This document shows positions 8,437 to 16,230 of a stretch of 18,157 nt of DNA, piece after piece; position 1 is the first letter of the stretch; each line of letters opens with the position of its first letter. Location of the stretch: positions 1 to 18,157 of the forward strand of contig JBBINR010000051.1 in assembly GCA_037443785.1 (NCBI GenBank). The letters run 5' to 3'. The position numbers were made by a program, and so were the translations under genes. The notes beneath the pieces were generated by a model that saw nothing but the letters and a program-made list of their open reading frames with translations, was not told where the DNA came from and did not search any database. Origin of the DNA: JAQUOA01 sp037443785. GTDB taxonomy: Bacteria > Bacteroidota > Ignavibacteria > UBA10030 > UBA8401.

Positions 8437-10508
8437 CGTGCGAATAATAAGAGAAGAATCAGCGTGATGAAAATGTATGTGAGATACGATTGAATACGAC
8501 CTGTCTGGATTCTCCGGACGATCATCGCACCGCTTACTGTTATTTTCCGAATCGGATCGTAAAAATATTTTTGAAAAATCGATTCGGTTTTCAATTCATA
8601 ACGAATTGTCTTCTTAAAGAACGTTGACGTTTCTTCGGAAACTTCAATTTCATGGGACGAGCGATAGATATTCGAAAAGATCATTCGAATTGGTTTACTA
8701 AATCCTGCAGCGGTATATTGCAAACGAGGATTCACATTCTCTAGCCCGCACGCCCATATCATTGAAATTCGTTTTCGAATTTTCCCAGCAAATGCAAAGC
8801 CAAAAACTATCGGCAATAAAACCATTCCACCGAGCAACATGATAAGCACCATTGGTGAAATACCATTTCCCGCCCCTTGTTGAATTGCAATACTTCCACC
8901 ATTAAAAACCGAGAGCGCTGAAATATTTTCTCCAAGCAGAGATGATGTCACAGGCGCAATAAAAGAAATCACCGTTCCGGGAAAAATTCCCAATACGATA
9001 CATACAAGAGAAAGTAATCCCATTGCGGCAAGCATTGAAAAAGAAGATTCATGAGCATCATTTGTGTGCGACGATCGCGAAAGACCTAAAAATGTTACAC
9101 CGAATGCCTTCACAAAACATGCCGCTGCCAATGCACCGGTTAATGCAAGCAGTGCAACGGTAATTGGAATGGCAAGTTTCACGGCAAGATCTGGGATATT
9201 GAAACCAAGAAGCAATGCTTGAAACGTCAACCACTCGCTGATAAACCCATTCAACGGCGGCAATGCTGATATTGCTGCCGAGCCGATCAAGAAAAACAAC
9301 ATTGTCCACGGAAGTTTTTTGGCAAGTCCGCCTAGCTCATCGATATTTTTTGTATGCGTTGCGTGTACTACCGAACCTGCTCCAAGAAAAAGTAAACCCT
9401 TGAACATTGCATGATTCATTACATGATACAATCCAGCAAGCAAGGCAACAGCTGCAGGTGCTTTATATCCAAATGATGAAAACAACAGCGCGGCGCCAAC
9501 TCCCATAAGTATAATGCCGATGTTTTCAATGCTGTGAAATGCAAGAAGGCGTTTGATATCATGTTCCATCAACGCGTACAAAACACCAAGGACGGACGAA
9601 ACAACTGCGATGAATAAAATCAAAATTCCCCACCATGCAGGACCAGGTCCAAGAAAATCAAAAGAGACGCGCACAATTCCATAAATACCTGTTTTAATCA
9701 TTACACCGGACATCAACGCGGAAATATTGCTTGGTGCTGCCGGATGAGCTTCCGGCAGCCAAATGTGAAATGGAATTACTCCTGACTTGATTCCGAATCC
9801 TATCAACGCAAAAAGAAAAATTATTGTTTTAATTGAATCGGGAATTTGATCGCGGACGCTCCGGAATGCACCAAAGTCAAACGATTGTGCATATCCTGCA
9901 AGTAATACAAACATCACAACCAAAAATGCAGTGCCAATGTGAGTCATGACGATGTAGAGAATTCCGGCTTTTCGTGAAGCAGAATCTTCATGCTCATACG
10001 TGATGAGAAAATATGTGGTTAGCGACATCATTTCCCACAGGATGAGAAACAACACACCGTTTCCCGAAATAATGACAAGCACCATCGAGAGCAGGAAGAT
10101 ATTGTACAAAAAAATCATCAACGAAATATTTCTGCGCTGAATAAACTCTTTCGTATATCCAAATGAATAAATTGAAACGGCGGTACCTAATAACGAAATT
10201 GCTAAAAGGAAAAATGCCGACAGCTGATCAATGTGAATTGCAAGGACACCAAAAGGAAGAGTTTGAATAATTTCGAAATGATACGGTACACCAGTAAGCA
10301 AAATTAAAAATGAAAGGAAACAACCGGAAATAGATGCAAGTACCGCAAAACCAAAACCAAAATTTTTTATACGATTAAGATTGTTATACTGCTGAGAGGT
10401 GTTAGACGCTTGCTGCTTGACGAAGAAGAGAGAGAAACCCGCACCAAAAGAAAACCCTCCGATCAGGAAGGCGAAGAGCACATCATTCAAAAGTAGTGAA
10501 TATTCCAT
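8433..10508 (-). CDS. hyfB: HyfB-like antiporter-type membrane subunit (NuoL-like)
   Basis: A 691-residue polytopic protein matching hydrogenase-4 subunit B/HycC, a NuoL-type ion-conducting subunit. A membrane glutamate (E159, in LILWEMMSLTTYF), the lysine and histidine of GFGIKSGVIPFHIWLPEAHP (K241, H248) and a further lysine in GVMIKTGIYG (K272) are present, so the half-channel residues are kept. After the antiporter core, the C-terminal part from about residue 560 continues with more membrane segments and a charged region ending in a final helix, as in long HyfB proteins. I chose the ATG at 10506-10508. An in-frame TTG at 10515-10517 would leave almost no leader after the promoter at 10531-10559. 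It is the first gene of the complex and overlaps the HyfC-like gene by four bases. Confidence 0.93.
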   Translation of the reverse strand: MEYSLLLNDVLFAFLIGGFSFGAGFSLFFVKQQASNTSQQYNNLNRIKNFGFGFAVLASISGCFLSFLILLTGVPYHFEIIQTLPFGVLAIHIDQLSAFFLLAISLLGTAVSIYSFGYTKEFIQRRNISLMIFLYNIFLLSMVLVIISGNGVLFLILWEMMSLTTYFLITYEHEDSASRKAGILYIVMTHIGTAFLVVMFVLLAGYAQSFDFGAFRSVRDQIPDSIKTIIFLFALIGFGIKSGVIPFHIWLPEAHPAAPSNISALMSGVMIKTGIYGIVRVSFDFLGPGPAWWGILILFIAVVSSVLGVLYALMEHDIKRLLAFHSIENIGIILMGVGAALLFSSFGYKAPAAVALLAGLYHVMNHAMFKGLLFLGAGSVVHATHTKNIDELGGLAKKLPWTMLFFLIGSAAISALPPLNGFISEWLTFQALLLGFNIPDLAVKLAIPITVALLALTGALAAACFVKAFGVTFLGLSRSSHTNDAHESSFSMLAAMGLLSLVCIVLGIFPGTVISFIAPVTSSLLGENISALSVFNGGSIAIQQGAGNGISPMVLIMLLGGMVLLPIVFGFAFAGKIRKRISMIWACGLENVNPRLQYTAAGFSKPIRMIFSNIYRSSHEIEVSEETSTFFKKTIRYELKTESIFQKYFYDPIRKITVSGAMIVRRIQTGRIQSYLTYIFITLILLLLFAR

Positions 10509-10530
10509 TTTGACCAATCATATTGGCAAA

Positions 10531-10559
10531 AATATAAACATTCATCGCTTTATTATCAA
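10531..10559 (-). promoter_or_regulatory. Putative promoter of the Hyf/Ehr-SulP operon
   Basis: In the 96-bp gap between mnmA and the HyfB-like gene, the minus strand reads TTGATA (10559-10554), a 17-base spacer, then TATATT (10536-10531). This is close to the sigma-70 consensus with ideal spacing. The -10 element runs on as TATATTTTTG, which contains TATTTTTG, a match to the Bacteroidota TAnnTTTG element. A start of transcription near 10524 would leave a leader of about 15 bases before the ATG at 10508. This is pattern reading only; no transcript data are available. Confidence 0.6.
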
Positions 10560-10604
10560 TGATTGCGCCCTTTATTATGAAAAATATTGCACACACATAT
10601 CACT

Positions 10605-11729
10605 TCAATCAAAGATTCCATCAATGATTGCACCGCCGACAAGATCATCGCCTTCGTAAAACACAACCGATTGTCCCGGAGTTATAGCACGTTTCGGTTT
10701 GTCAAACTCTAATTTAACTTTTCCTTCACCATTTCCATTACCGTCTAATTGAGTAACGAAGACAGATTCATCGGTATCTTTGTAACGAATTTTTGCCGTG
10801 AGGTATTTCCCTTCAAAAAGATTTTCATACTTAATCAAATTTAATTTTGATGCAGTCAATCCTTTATGAAGCAATTCGTTTTCGTAACCGACTTCAATTT
10901 TATTTTCTTTGTAGTCAATTGATGTTACATACAACGGATCTGGATGCGCAACACCCAAACCTTTTCTTTGTCCAATGGTATAAAATGGAAATCCATTATG
11001 TTCACCTACAACATTGTCATGCAAAAGAATTTTTCCACCGTCAACTTCTTTTTCAAGATTCGGTAATTTGTGCTTCAGAAAGCGCTCATAATTATTATCA
11101 GTGATAAAACAGATTTCAAAGCTTTCTCCTTTTTCGGCAGTGCGCAATCCAAATTTGCGGCCAAGCTCGCGCACTTCTTCCTTTGTATATTCGGCGAGAG
11201 GAAATAATGTATGGCTCAACGATTCCTGGGTTACATTCCACAACATGTATGACTGGTCTTTACGAAGATCTTTTCCACGCGAAACGACATAGCGATTTGT
11301 TATTTCATCAATCCTCAATTTCGCATAATGCCCCATCGCAACATAATCGGCACCGAGTTGCTTCCCTTTTCGGAGAAGCTCTTCCCATTTAATTTTTCGG
11401 TTGCAAATGACGCATGGATTCGGAGTTCGTCCATGCATGTATTCATCAATAAAATTATCAATCACCTCACGCCCGAAGACTTCGGAAAAATCCATCACGT
11501 AATGCGGAAAACCCAGCTTTGAAGCGATGATTCGTGCATCATTGATTCCATCAAGCGAACAGCAACTCTTGTCCCCTTCAATTGTCCCACCAACATCATC
11601 GTAATTGAATGTTTTTATGGTTATGCCAATAACGTGGTATCCCTGTTCTACTAATAACGCAGCACAAACAGATGAATCAACTCCGCCGGACATTCCTAGC
11701 ACAACCGTTTTTTTCTTTTCACTTTTCAT
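10605..11729 (-). CDS. mnmA: tRNA-specific 2-thiouridylase MnmA
   Basis: A 374-residue cytoplasmic enzyme that uses ATP and a relayed persulfide sulfur to make the 2-thio group of U34 in tRNA-Lys, -Glu and -Gln. The PP-loop ATP site GMSGGVDSS is at residues 12-20. The catalytic cysteine is C106 in TPNPCVICNRKIKW, and the second, persulfide-carrying cysteine is C207 in ESFEICFI. GQRKGLGV and the C-terminal PGQSVVFYEGD segment complete the family pattern. A CC pair at 56-57 (GDKSCCSL) is a feature I associate with the Bacteroidota-type branch. The ATG at 11727-11729 follows the HhH-protein gene by 22 bp. The next gene downstream has its own promoter, so mnmA probably ends the upstream unit, although no terminator is evident. 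Confidence 0.97.
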   Translation of the reverse strand: MKSEKKKTVVLGMSGGVDSSVCAALLVEQGYHVIGITIKTFNYDDVGGTIEGDKSCCSLDGINDARIIASKLGFPHYVMDFSEVFGREVIDNFIDEYMHGRTPNPCVICNRKIKWEELLRKGKQLGADYVAMGHYAKLRIDEITNRYVVSRGKDLRKDQSYMLWNVTQESLSHTLFPLAEYTKEEVRELGRKFGLRTAEKGESFEICFITDNNYERFLKHKLPNLEKEVDGGKILLHDNVVGEHNGFPFYTIGQRKGLGVAHPDPLYVTSIDYKENKIEVGYENELLHKGLTASKLNLIKYENLFEGKYLTAKIRYKDTDESVFVTQLDGNGNGEGKVKLEFDKPKRAITPGQSVVFYEGDDLVGGAIIDGIFD

Positions 11730-11751
11730 ACAATAATATATTAAAAATATT

Positions 11752-13707
11752 TTAGAGCTCTAAATCCATTTGCAAAGTTATCTGGTTGTCAATGTTTCCA
11801 ACAATTTCATCGTCACCGCTACCTATAACAACAGTATTAAGCTTTTTAGTTTCAGCATATCGAAGAGAAAATGATAAATAATCGGCAAGCGCATAGTCCA
11901 ATAATAGATACCAACGATTCCCTTTCCCGAATAACGGAGGGTTTGAATAACCTCCGCGAATATCTGTTTCATATTGATAAACTCTCGAATCGTACGATTG
12001 TGTCTCAAACATAACAAACCGCGCCTTCACCGATATTGGGGCTTTACTCCTCTTAAAACTTACTTCAATGAAAGAAAGAAAACCATGTTCTGTATACCAG
12101 GATGGAAAATATTTTACATCTACATATTCAAATCGTTGCGAAAAAAACAATCCCGGCGCAATGTAATATCTATATGCGATTCGGTAATTCATTTGATTGC
12201 GTCGATCATCAGTTAGTCTCAGATTTAGTTGATTCTTCCTTTTAGTTTTTACATGAAACAATACATTGAATTTTCTATTGACCTTCATTTCAGCTTGGAC
12301 AAAATATTCCGCACCATATGCGCTAAATTCATTCACCGCAGGCAAAACATACTGATCTGTAAATAATGAAATCGTTATTTGTTTGGTTGGAAATAATTCG
12401 ATACCTAAATAATTTCCAGTTTCTCCATCACTAATATTATCTCTTTCGCTAAATGGTCGTGCAAATGGATTAACAAAACTACGAATATAATTTCGATGGA
12501 TATAACTGATATTGAATAAACGTGAAATTGAAAACATAGAACCAATCGCTGAACTAAAATTCTTCGCATTGTTGGATGCGACTTCTCCAAACATATGAAT
12601 GTGATCAGTTTGGAATTCAGAAAACAAGCTCCCGGCAGTTAGTTCTTTCCTTCCATGAAAATCATATAATTGTGATGAAAGGTATTTATCATATCCAAAC
12701 CGTATAACCCCTGAACCGATTTTCATTCTCGGGAGTATCTCTAATGAAAATATTCCCCCATAAACAATCTCGCGTGCCTTATTTAATTTTTCAAGATCAG
12801 TATTTGTTCTATACAATCCTGAAGAATAAAAACTTAAAATCGTTTGTGTCGAATCAACGAATGCAGAAATTGGACGTGATGAAAAAAACGCAATTCCGTT
12901 ACTTGCGCCGTTTTGTATCTGTACGGCGCCTCCCCGAAAAAATCGAAATTCATCAGCAGACAAGCTTGGGGTGATACTTTCAGTTCGTCTTTGAATTTGA
13001 CCTATGGCGTTTGAACCTTTAGATGTGCCAATGTTTCGTCCGACTAATAAACCTTGGCTGCTGGAAACAGAAAAATTCCCAGCAATTACTTTACGAATAA
13101 AACCAACATCCTGTGCTGCCATATAGCCGGAAAGAAATCCATCTCGATATCGTTCCGCAATATCTTTTTCAAAGATCATACCTGTTTCAACGACATCATT
13201 TCCGAATTGCATACGTTGGTATATAGAATTTCTATCACCAACAAATTTATTATTTGTAACCCCTTTGGAATCTTGAAGCCTCCGCTCTATTCGTGAACGA
13301 GAACGAATATAATTTGGGTGTACTAAAGAATGCTGATTCGATATTTCTTTTAGTGTAACAAATGAAAGGATTTTATTGAATAATTCGTCAGTCATTTCTG
13401 GAATACGGCGAAGCGAATCAATAGAATTTAATTCTATACTGTCTCGGAAAAGAATAATTTTTTCCGCAAGAAACGGCGATACAAAAGGTATTTTGATCAA
13501 CTCAGAATATGGGGCATACCGTAAATTTACAGGATGGTCAGAAAGATACTCAAGATCGTCAACAAGGATTTGCTGATTGCTTTCTTCTGTTGTGTTATCA
13601 AAAAGGAATTCGAGAACTGCTTCCTTTGGCGAATGAAGAGATGAATCGGTTTGAGCATTCGCCGGTGCATATACCAGCAAAAAAAGTATCGGTAAATATT
13701 TTTTCAT
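11752..13707 (-). CDS. Exported HhH-domain protein with a beta-rich, probably outer-membrane body
   Basis: A 651-residue protein with a signal peptide (MKKYLPILFLLVYAPANA, cut before Q19). Residues 45-115 form a ComEA-like helix-hairpin-helix pair: DHPVNLRYAPYSELIKIPFV then LNSIDSLRRIPEM. The long remainder has alternating short hydrophobic and aromatic strands rich in Tyr, Phe, Arg and Ser, such as ISYIHRNYIRSF and LLLDYALADYLSFSLRYAE near the end, consistent with a transmembrane beta-barrel. It ends in DNQITLQMDLEL, a plausible final strand. Proteins of this shape occur widely in Bacteroidota and relatives; I know no established function. HhH pairs usually bind DNA, but ComEA-like ones also occur in proteins with other roles. 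The ATG overlaps the stop of the upstream PorV/PorQ-like gene (ATGA), so the two are probably made together. Confidence 0.82.
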   Translation of the reverse strand: MKKYLPILFLLVYAPANAQTDSSLHSPKEAVLEFLFDNTTEESNQQILVDDLEYLSDHPVNLRYAPYSELIKIPFVSPFLAEKIILFRDSIELNSIDSLRRIPEMTDELFNKILSFVTLKEISNQHSLVHPNYIRSRSRIERRLQDSKGVTNNKFVGDRNSIYQRMQFGNDVVETGMIFEKDIAERYRDGFLSGYMAAQDVGFIRKVIAGNFSVSSSQGLLVGRNIGTSKGSNAIGQIQRRTESITPSLSADEFRFFRGGAVQIQNGASNGIAFFSSRPISAFVDSTQTILSFYSSGLYRTNTDLEKLNKAREIVYGGIFSLEILPRMKIGSGVIRFGYDKYLSSQLYDFHGRKELTAGSLFSEFQTDHIHMFGEVASNNAKNFSSAIGSMFSISRLFNISYIHRNYIRSFVNPFARPFSERDNISDGETGNYLGIELFPTKQITISLFTDQYVLPAVNEFSAYGAEYFVQAEMKVNRKFNVLFHVKTKRKNQLNLRLTDDRRNQMNYRIAYRYYIAPGLFFSQRFEYVDVKYFPSWYTEHGFLSFIEVSFKRSKAPISVKARFVMFETQSYDSRVYQYETDIRGGYSNPPLFGKGNRWYLLLDYALADYLSFSLRYAETKKLNTVVIGSGDDEIVGNIDNQITLQMDLEL

Positions 13708-14524
13708 GGAATGATTGAAATTCCGATTGAATGGGTCAACCCTAGTTCGGTGTGCGTCGATATTCCGTAATCAAATTGAAAAATTGAAATGGAAAACCCA
13801 ATTCCTCCAAAAAGACGCGAATCATCTTCATGAAATCCGCCTCGCACAGTACACTTTTCTAAAGGAGAAAATTCTAATCCAATACGGTATGAAAGTGGAT
13901 AATGAATATCTTTCATGACATCGATGTCGATTGATGCATTGGACAATGGAGAAAAACTTATCCCGGAAAGAATTGTTTGCGGTATCGAATTTTCTTCATT
14001 CCCAATTTTCGGCCGATTGAGGTTTTGAAGTGAAGCACCGATCGAAATATTTTCTGAAAGAACGGCGATCATCCCAATATCAATGCCAATGTTTAATTCC
14101 GTCCCATACCGTTCGATAGAAACGTGGTATACATTAATTCCCGCGCCTAGCACAATGTCATTAGCAATAGCAGGAGCAGCGGAAACAGTAATGACATTCT
14201 CACGGTACAACGAGAATCCAAATGTATTCATCCCCACCGCAATACCTGCCCCAGATATCTGTTCAGAAATAACAAACCCGGCATTCGACAATTGAGGAAG
14301 TTGAAATGGCGATGGAGAATAAAAAAAGCCGAATGAAACCCAACGTTTTTTCCCGATGCTGCCGGATTAATCCACATGCCAAGCGGATTCACATCGGCAA
14401 CGCCGGCAGTCCCTTTGGCAAAAATGGCCGTTGGTTGTGGAATACGATCAAAACCTGCAAATGCTTGAAGATCGAAAAAGAGGATCGCTTGAATGAGCGT
14501 GATGAAAAGTTTATATTGTGTCAT
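13704..14524 (-). CDS. PorV/PorQ-like outer-membrane protein, frameshifted at a T7 run
   Basis: Two overlapping reading frames together make one protein of about 273 residues. The first part (from ATG 14522-14524) has a signal peptide (MTQYKLFITLIQAILFFDLQAFA) and FAKGTAGVADVNPLGMWINPAAS, typical of the PorV/PorQ/UPF0164 outer-membrane family. The reading frame breaks at a run of seven T on the minus strand (14321-14327). If one T is added, translation continues as FFYSPSPFQLPQLSNAGFVISEQ and on to the stop at 13704. Left unshifted, the first frame ends at 14228 after unrelated residues. The second part has beta-strand repeats and ends in YGISTHTELGLTHSIGISI, the usual C-terminal strand pattern. 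PorV and PorQ homologues act in or near type IX secretion; the function here is inferred. A sequencing error in the homopolymer is the likeliest cause. The TGA overlaps the next gene's ATG. Confidence 0.8.
14489..14517 (+). promoter_or_regulatory. Putative porD promoter inside the neighbouring gene
   Basis: The plus strand reads TTGAAT (14489-14494), a 17-base spacer, then TATATT (14512-14517), close to a sigma-70 type promoter and nearly the same as the one before the HyfB-like gene. It lies inside the signal-peptide codons of the divergent PorV/PorQ-like gene, because only 20 bp separate the two start codons. Transcription would begin near 14524 and include the GAAAGG ribosome-binding site (14533-14538), six bases before the porD ATG. 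Confidence 0.55.
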
Positions 14525-14544
14525 CGTCTTTTGAAAGGTAATTT

Positions 14545-15435
14545 ATGTGTCGTTTATTATTTCTGTTGCTCATAACAACATCGTACGGACTTTCACAAAT
14601 TGAATGCGATGTAACAATTAACTACCAGAGCGTTTCTTTTGCGGCAGATCGATTGCAAAATTTTGAGAACGATTTGGAAAATTATATCAATTCTCAGCGA
14701 TGGACAACCGATGATCTTGGCGGAGAAAAAATTAAATGCACAATCAATATTTTTTTCACCGCTGCGTCGGACGATAACAGATATTCCGCCCAAGCATTTA
14801 TTGGAAGTCAACGACCGATTTTCGCCGGAAAAAATCCGTCAGGAAAGAACACCTCAATGGTACGAATTTTTGATGACAAATGGGATTTTACATATGTAAA
14901 AGGGCAGCCCTTATTTAAAAATGACACACAATTCGATCCATTAACGGACTTTATTGACTTTTATATGTATCTAATCCTTGGATTTGATTATGATTCATAT
15001 CAACCGGGAAGCGGAACACCGTTTTTTCAAAAATCGTATACAATGTGCAATCAGGCCCCCTCTTCTGCATCAGGGTGGGATCGGGCAACAGGATCGGCGT
15101 ATAGCAAGTACGGCCTTATCGAAGACATCCTCAATCCAAAATTTCAACCGTTTCGTGAAGGGTTTTATTTATACTATTTTAAGGGATTAGATCTTCTCGC
15201 AACAAAGCCGGAAAAGGCGTATGCAAATATGATTCAACTGCTTAATAACATTGCACAGTTGAAAAAAACCTCTAATCCACGATCGGTCCTTTTTAAAATT
15301 TTTTTTGAAGCAAAGTACGGAGAGCTAGCGGATGTTTTTAAGGGATATTCTGATAGGAGTGTTTATCAACTTCTCGTTTCAATCGACCAAGCACATCAAG
15401 CGGCATATGATGAGGCTGTAAAAAGTATCAAATAA
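14545..15435 (+). CDS. porD: PorD-like protein (DUF4835), type IX secretion associated
   Basis: A 296-residue exported protein of the DUF4835 family, named PorD in type IX secretion. The signal peptide is MCRLLFLLLITTSYGLSQ. Family hallmarks follow: a mature N-terminus IECDVTINYQSV, NSQRWTTDD (49-57), KIKCTINIFF, FDDKWDFTYVKGQPLFKND, FYMYLILGFDYDSY with PGSGTPFFQK, and GLIEDILNPKFQPFREGFYLYYFKGLD in two adjoining blocks. The usual length is near 300. The ATG at 14545 has GAAAGG six bases upstream. It is the only plus-strand gene in the window and has its own promoter and terminator. The usual neighbours coaBC and recN are absent here; instead it faces a PorV/PorQ-like gene, which supports an outer-membrane or secretion role. 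The molecular function of the family is not well defined. Confidence 0.9.
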   Translation: MCRLLFLLLITTSYGLSQIECDVTINYQSVSFAADRLQNFENDLENYINSQRWTTDDLGGEKIKCTINIFFTAASDDNRYSAQAFIGSQRPIFAGKNPSGKNTSMVRIFDDKWDFTYVKGQPLFKNDTQFDPLTDFIDFYMYLILGFDYDSYQPGSGTPFFQKSYTMCNQAPSSASGWDRATGSAYSKYGLIEDILNPKFQPFREGFYLYYFKGLDLLATKPEKAYANMIQLLNNIAQLKKTSNPRSVLFKIFFEAKYGELADVFKGYSDRSVYQLLVSIDQAHQAAYDEAVKSIK

Positions 15436-15456
15436 ATATTCGTGACACGCACCAAA

Positions 15457-15494
15457 ATAAAGTCAGGGGTAGAATGACCTGCCCTTGACTTTAT
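15457..15494 (-). terminator. 16-bp hairpin between convergent porD and rpiB
   Basis: The arms at 15457-15472 and 15479-15494 pair over 16 bases, with two G-T wobbles and a six-base loop (AATGAC). On the minus strand the stem is followed by TTTGG after an AT-rich stem end, so it can act as a modest terminator for the rpiB-side operon. On the plus strand it would form just before the second hairpin. The pairing is seen directly; the function is inferred. Confidence 0.6.
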
Positions 15495-15495
15495 C

Positions 15496-15531
15496 AAAAG
15501 TTTTCAAGGCGCTATTTTGAAAACTTTTTTT
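15496..15531 (+). terminator. Rho-independent terminator of porD
   Basis: A 12-bp stem (AAAAGTTTTCAA at 15496-15507 with TTGAAAACTTTT at 15517-15528) has a nine-base loop and runs into a T stretch ending at 15531. This is a classic intrinsic terminator shape for porD, 60 bp after its stop. The right arm and T run overlap the last codons of the convergent rpiB gene, which reads Lys-Lys-Phe-Ser-Lys there. Confidence 0.75.
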
Positions 15532-16192
15532 CAATATCCGAGATCTTATCGACTCGTTTCTTATGTCTTCCACCGCCGAACCATGTTTCCAGCCACACTT
15601 TGATAATCGATTTTATTGATTCAATGCCAATTGCTTTTGCACCGATTGTAAGCACATTGGCGTCATTATGTTCGCGGCTGCTTTGAGCAACAAATTCATT
15701 ATAACAGGCGGCAGCACGAACACCGGGAATTTTGTTGCACACCATTGACGATGCAACGCCTGTCGCATCGATCATAATTCCTCTCCACGCTTCACCTTTG
15801 GCAACAATCCGGGCAACGGCATACGCATAATCAGGATAATCACACGCTTCCTCGGAGTTTGTTCCTATGTCGAGAACTTTATATCCAAGATCGTTAAGAA
15901 ATTTTTTTATAATTTCTTTCGTTGCAAAACCGCCGTGATCGCTTCCAATAACAATAAGATTCCCTCCCGCATGTGTCGGCGGTATTTCAGTATGCTGGTA
16001 TGAAGATGTTGATTGAGAAACGGATGACGCAGGTTGCAGTTTTTCGTCTGGTGAAGTTACTTTGATATGAAACTGTGCAAGGGCATCTTTCGCCGATGGA
16101 GTAAGAATAACGTTCTTTTCAAGTAGGATTGATTGTTTTCCCTGCTTGGCCGCGTCGCGAATATCTTTTTCTGTAATGAGTTTTTTAGGCAT
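15512..16192 (-). CDS. rpiB: RpiB/LacAB-family isomerase homologue with N-terminal extension and altered active site
   Basis: A 226-residue protein whose residues 79-226 match ribose-5-phosphate isomerase B (family length about 150). SDHGG (84-88), DYPDYA (118-123), NKIPGVRAA (153-161), REHNDANVL (173-181) and the GGRHKKRVDKI tail are kept. RpiB normally interconverts ribose 5-phosphate and ribulose 5-phosphate, with a cysteine in ICGTG as the base. Here the motif is IDATG (141-145), so Asp142 replaces the cysteine, and the following glycine-rich stretch is changed to VASSMVC. Residues 1-45 form an extra domain (ITEKDIRDAAKQG, then NVILTPSAKDALAQFHIKV) like a segment I know from EutT/EutQ-type proteins. 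A Ser/Thr/Pro-rich linker joins the parts. I chose the ATG at 16190-16192; an in-frame TTG at 16226-16228 is possible. It follows rlpA closely, probably in one operon. The true substrate is uncertain. Confidence 0.85.
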   Translation of the reverse strand: MPKKLITEKDIRDAAKQGKQSILLEKNVILTPSAKDALAQFHIKVTSPDEKLQPASSVSQSTSSYQHTEIPPTHAGGNLIVIGSDHGGFATKEIIKKFLNDLGYKVLDIGTNSEEACDYPDYAYAVARIVAKGEAWRGIMIDATGVASSMVCNKIPGVRAAACYNEFVAQSSREHNDANVLTIGAKAIGIESIKSIIKVWLETWFGGGRHKKRVDKISDIEKKFSK

Positions 16193-16230
16193 TGGAAGAA
16201 ATGTAAGAACAATCCGCGTAAGAGACAAAA

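Noticed and set aside
3727..10508. Calling the block a catalytic [NiFe] hydrogenase-4 or formate hydrogenlyase
   Set aside because: The large subunit lacks all four Ni-Fe cysteines and the cleavable C-terminal tail, and no formate dehydrogenase or maturation gene is in view.
614..10508. Respiratory complex I (nuo) operon
   Set aside because: There is no NuoE/F/G, I, J or A gene, NuoC and NuoD are fused, and the HyfE-like subunit and gene order match the hydrogenase-4 family.
10509..10517. TTG start at 10515-10517 for the HyfB-like gene
   Set aside because: It would start about seven bases after the predicted transcription start; the ATG at 10506-10508 keeps the whole membrane core.
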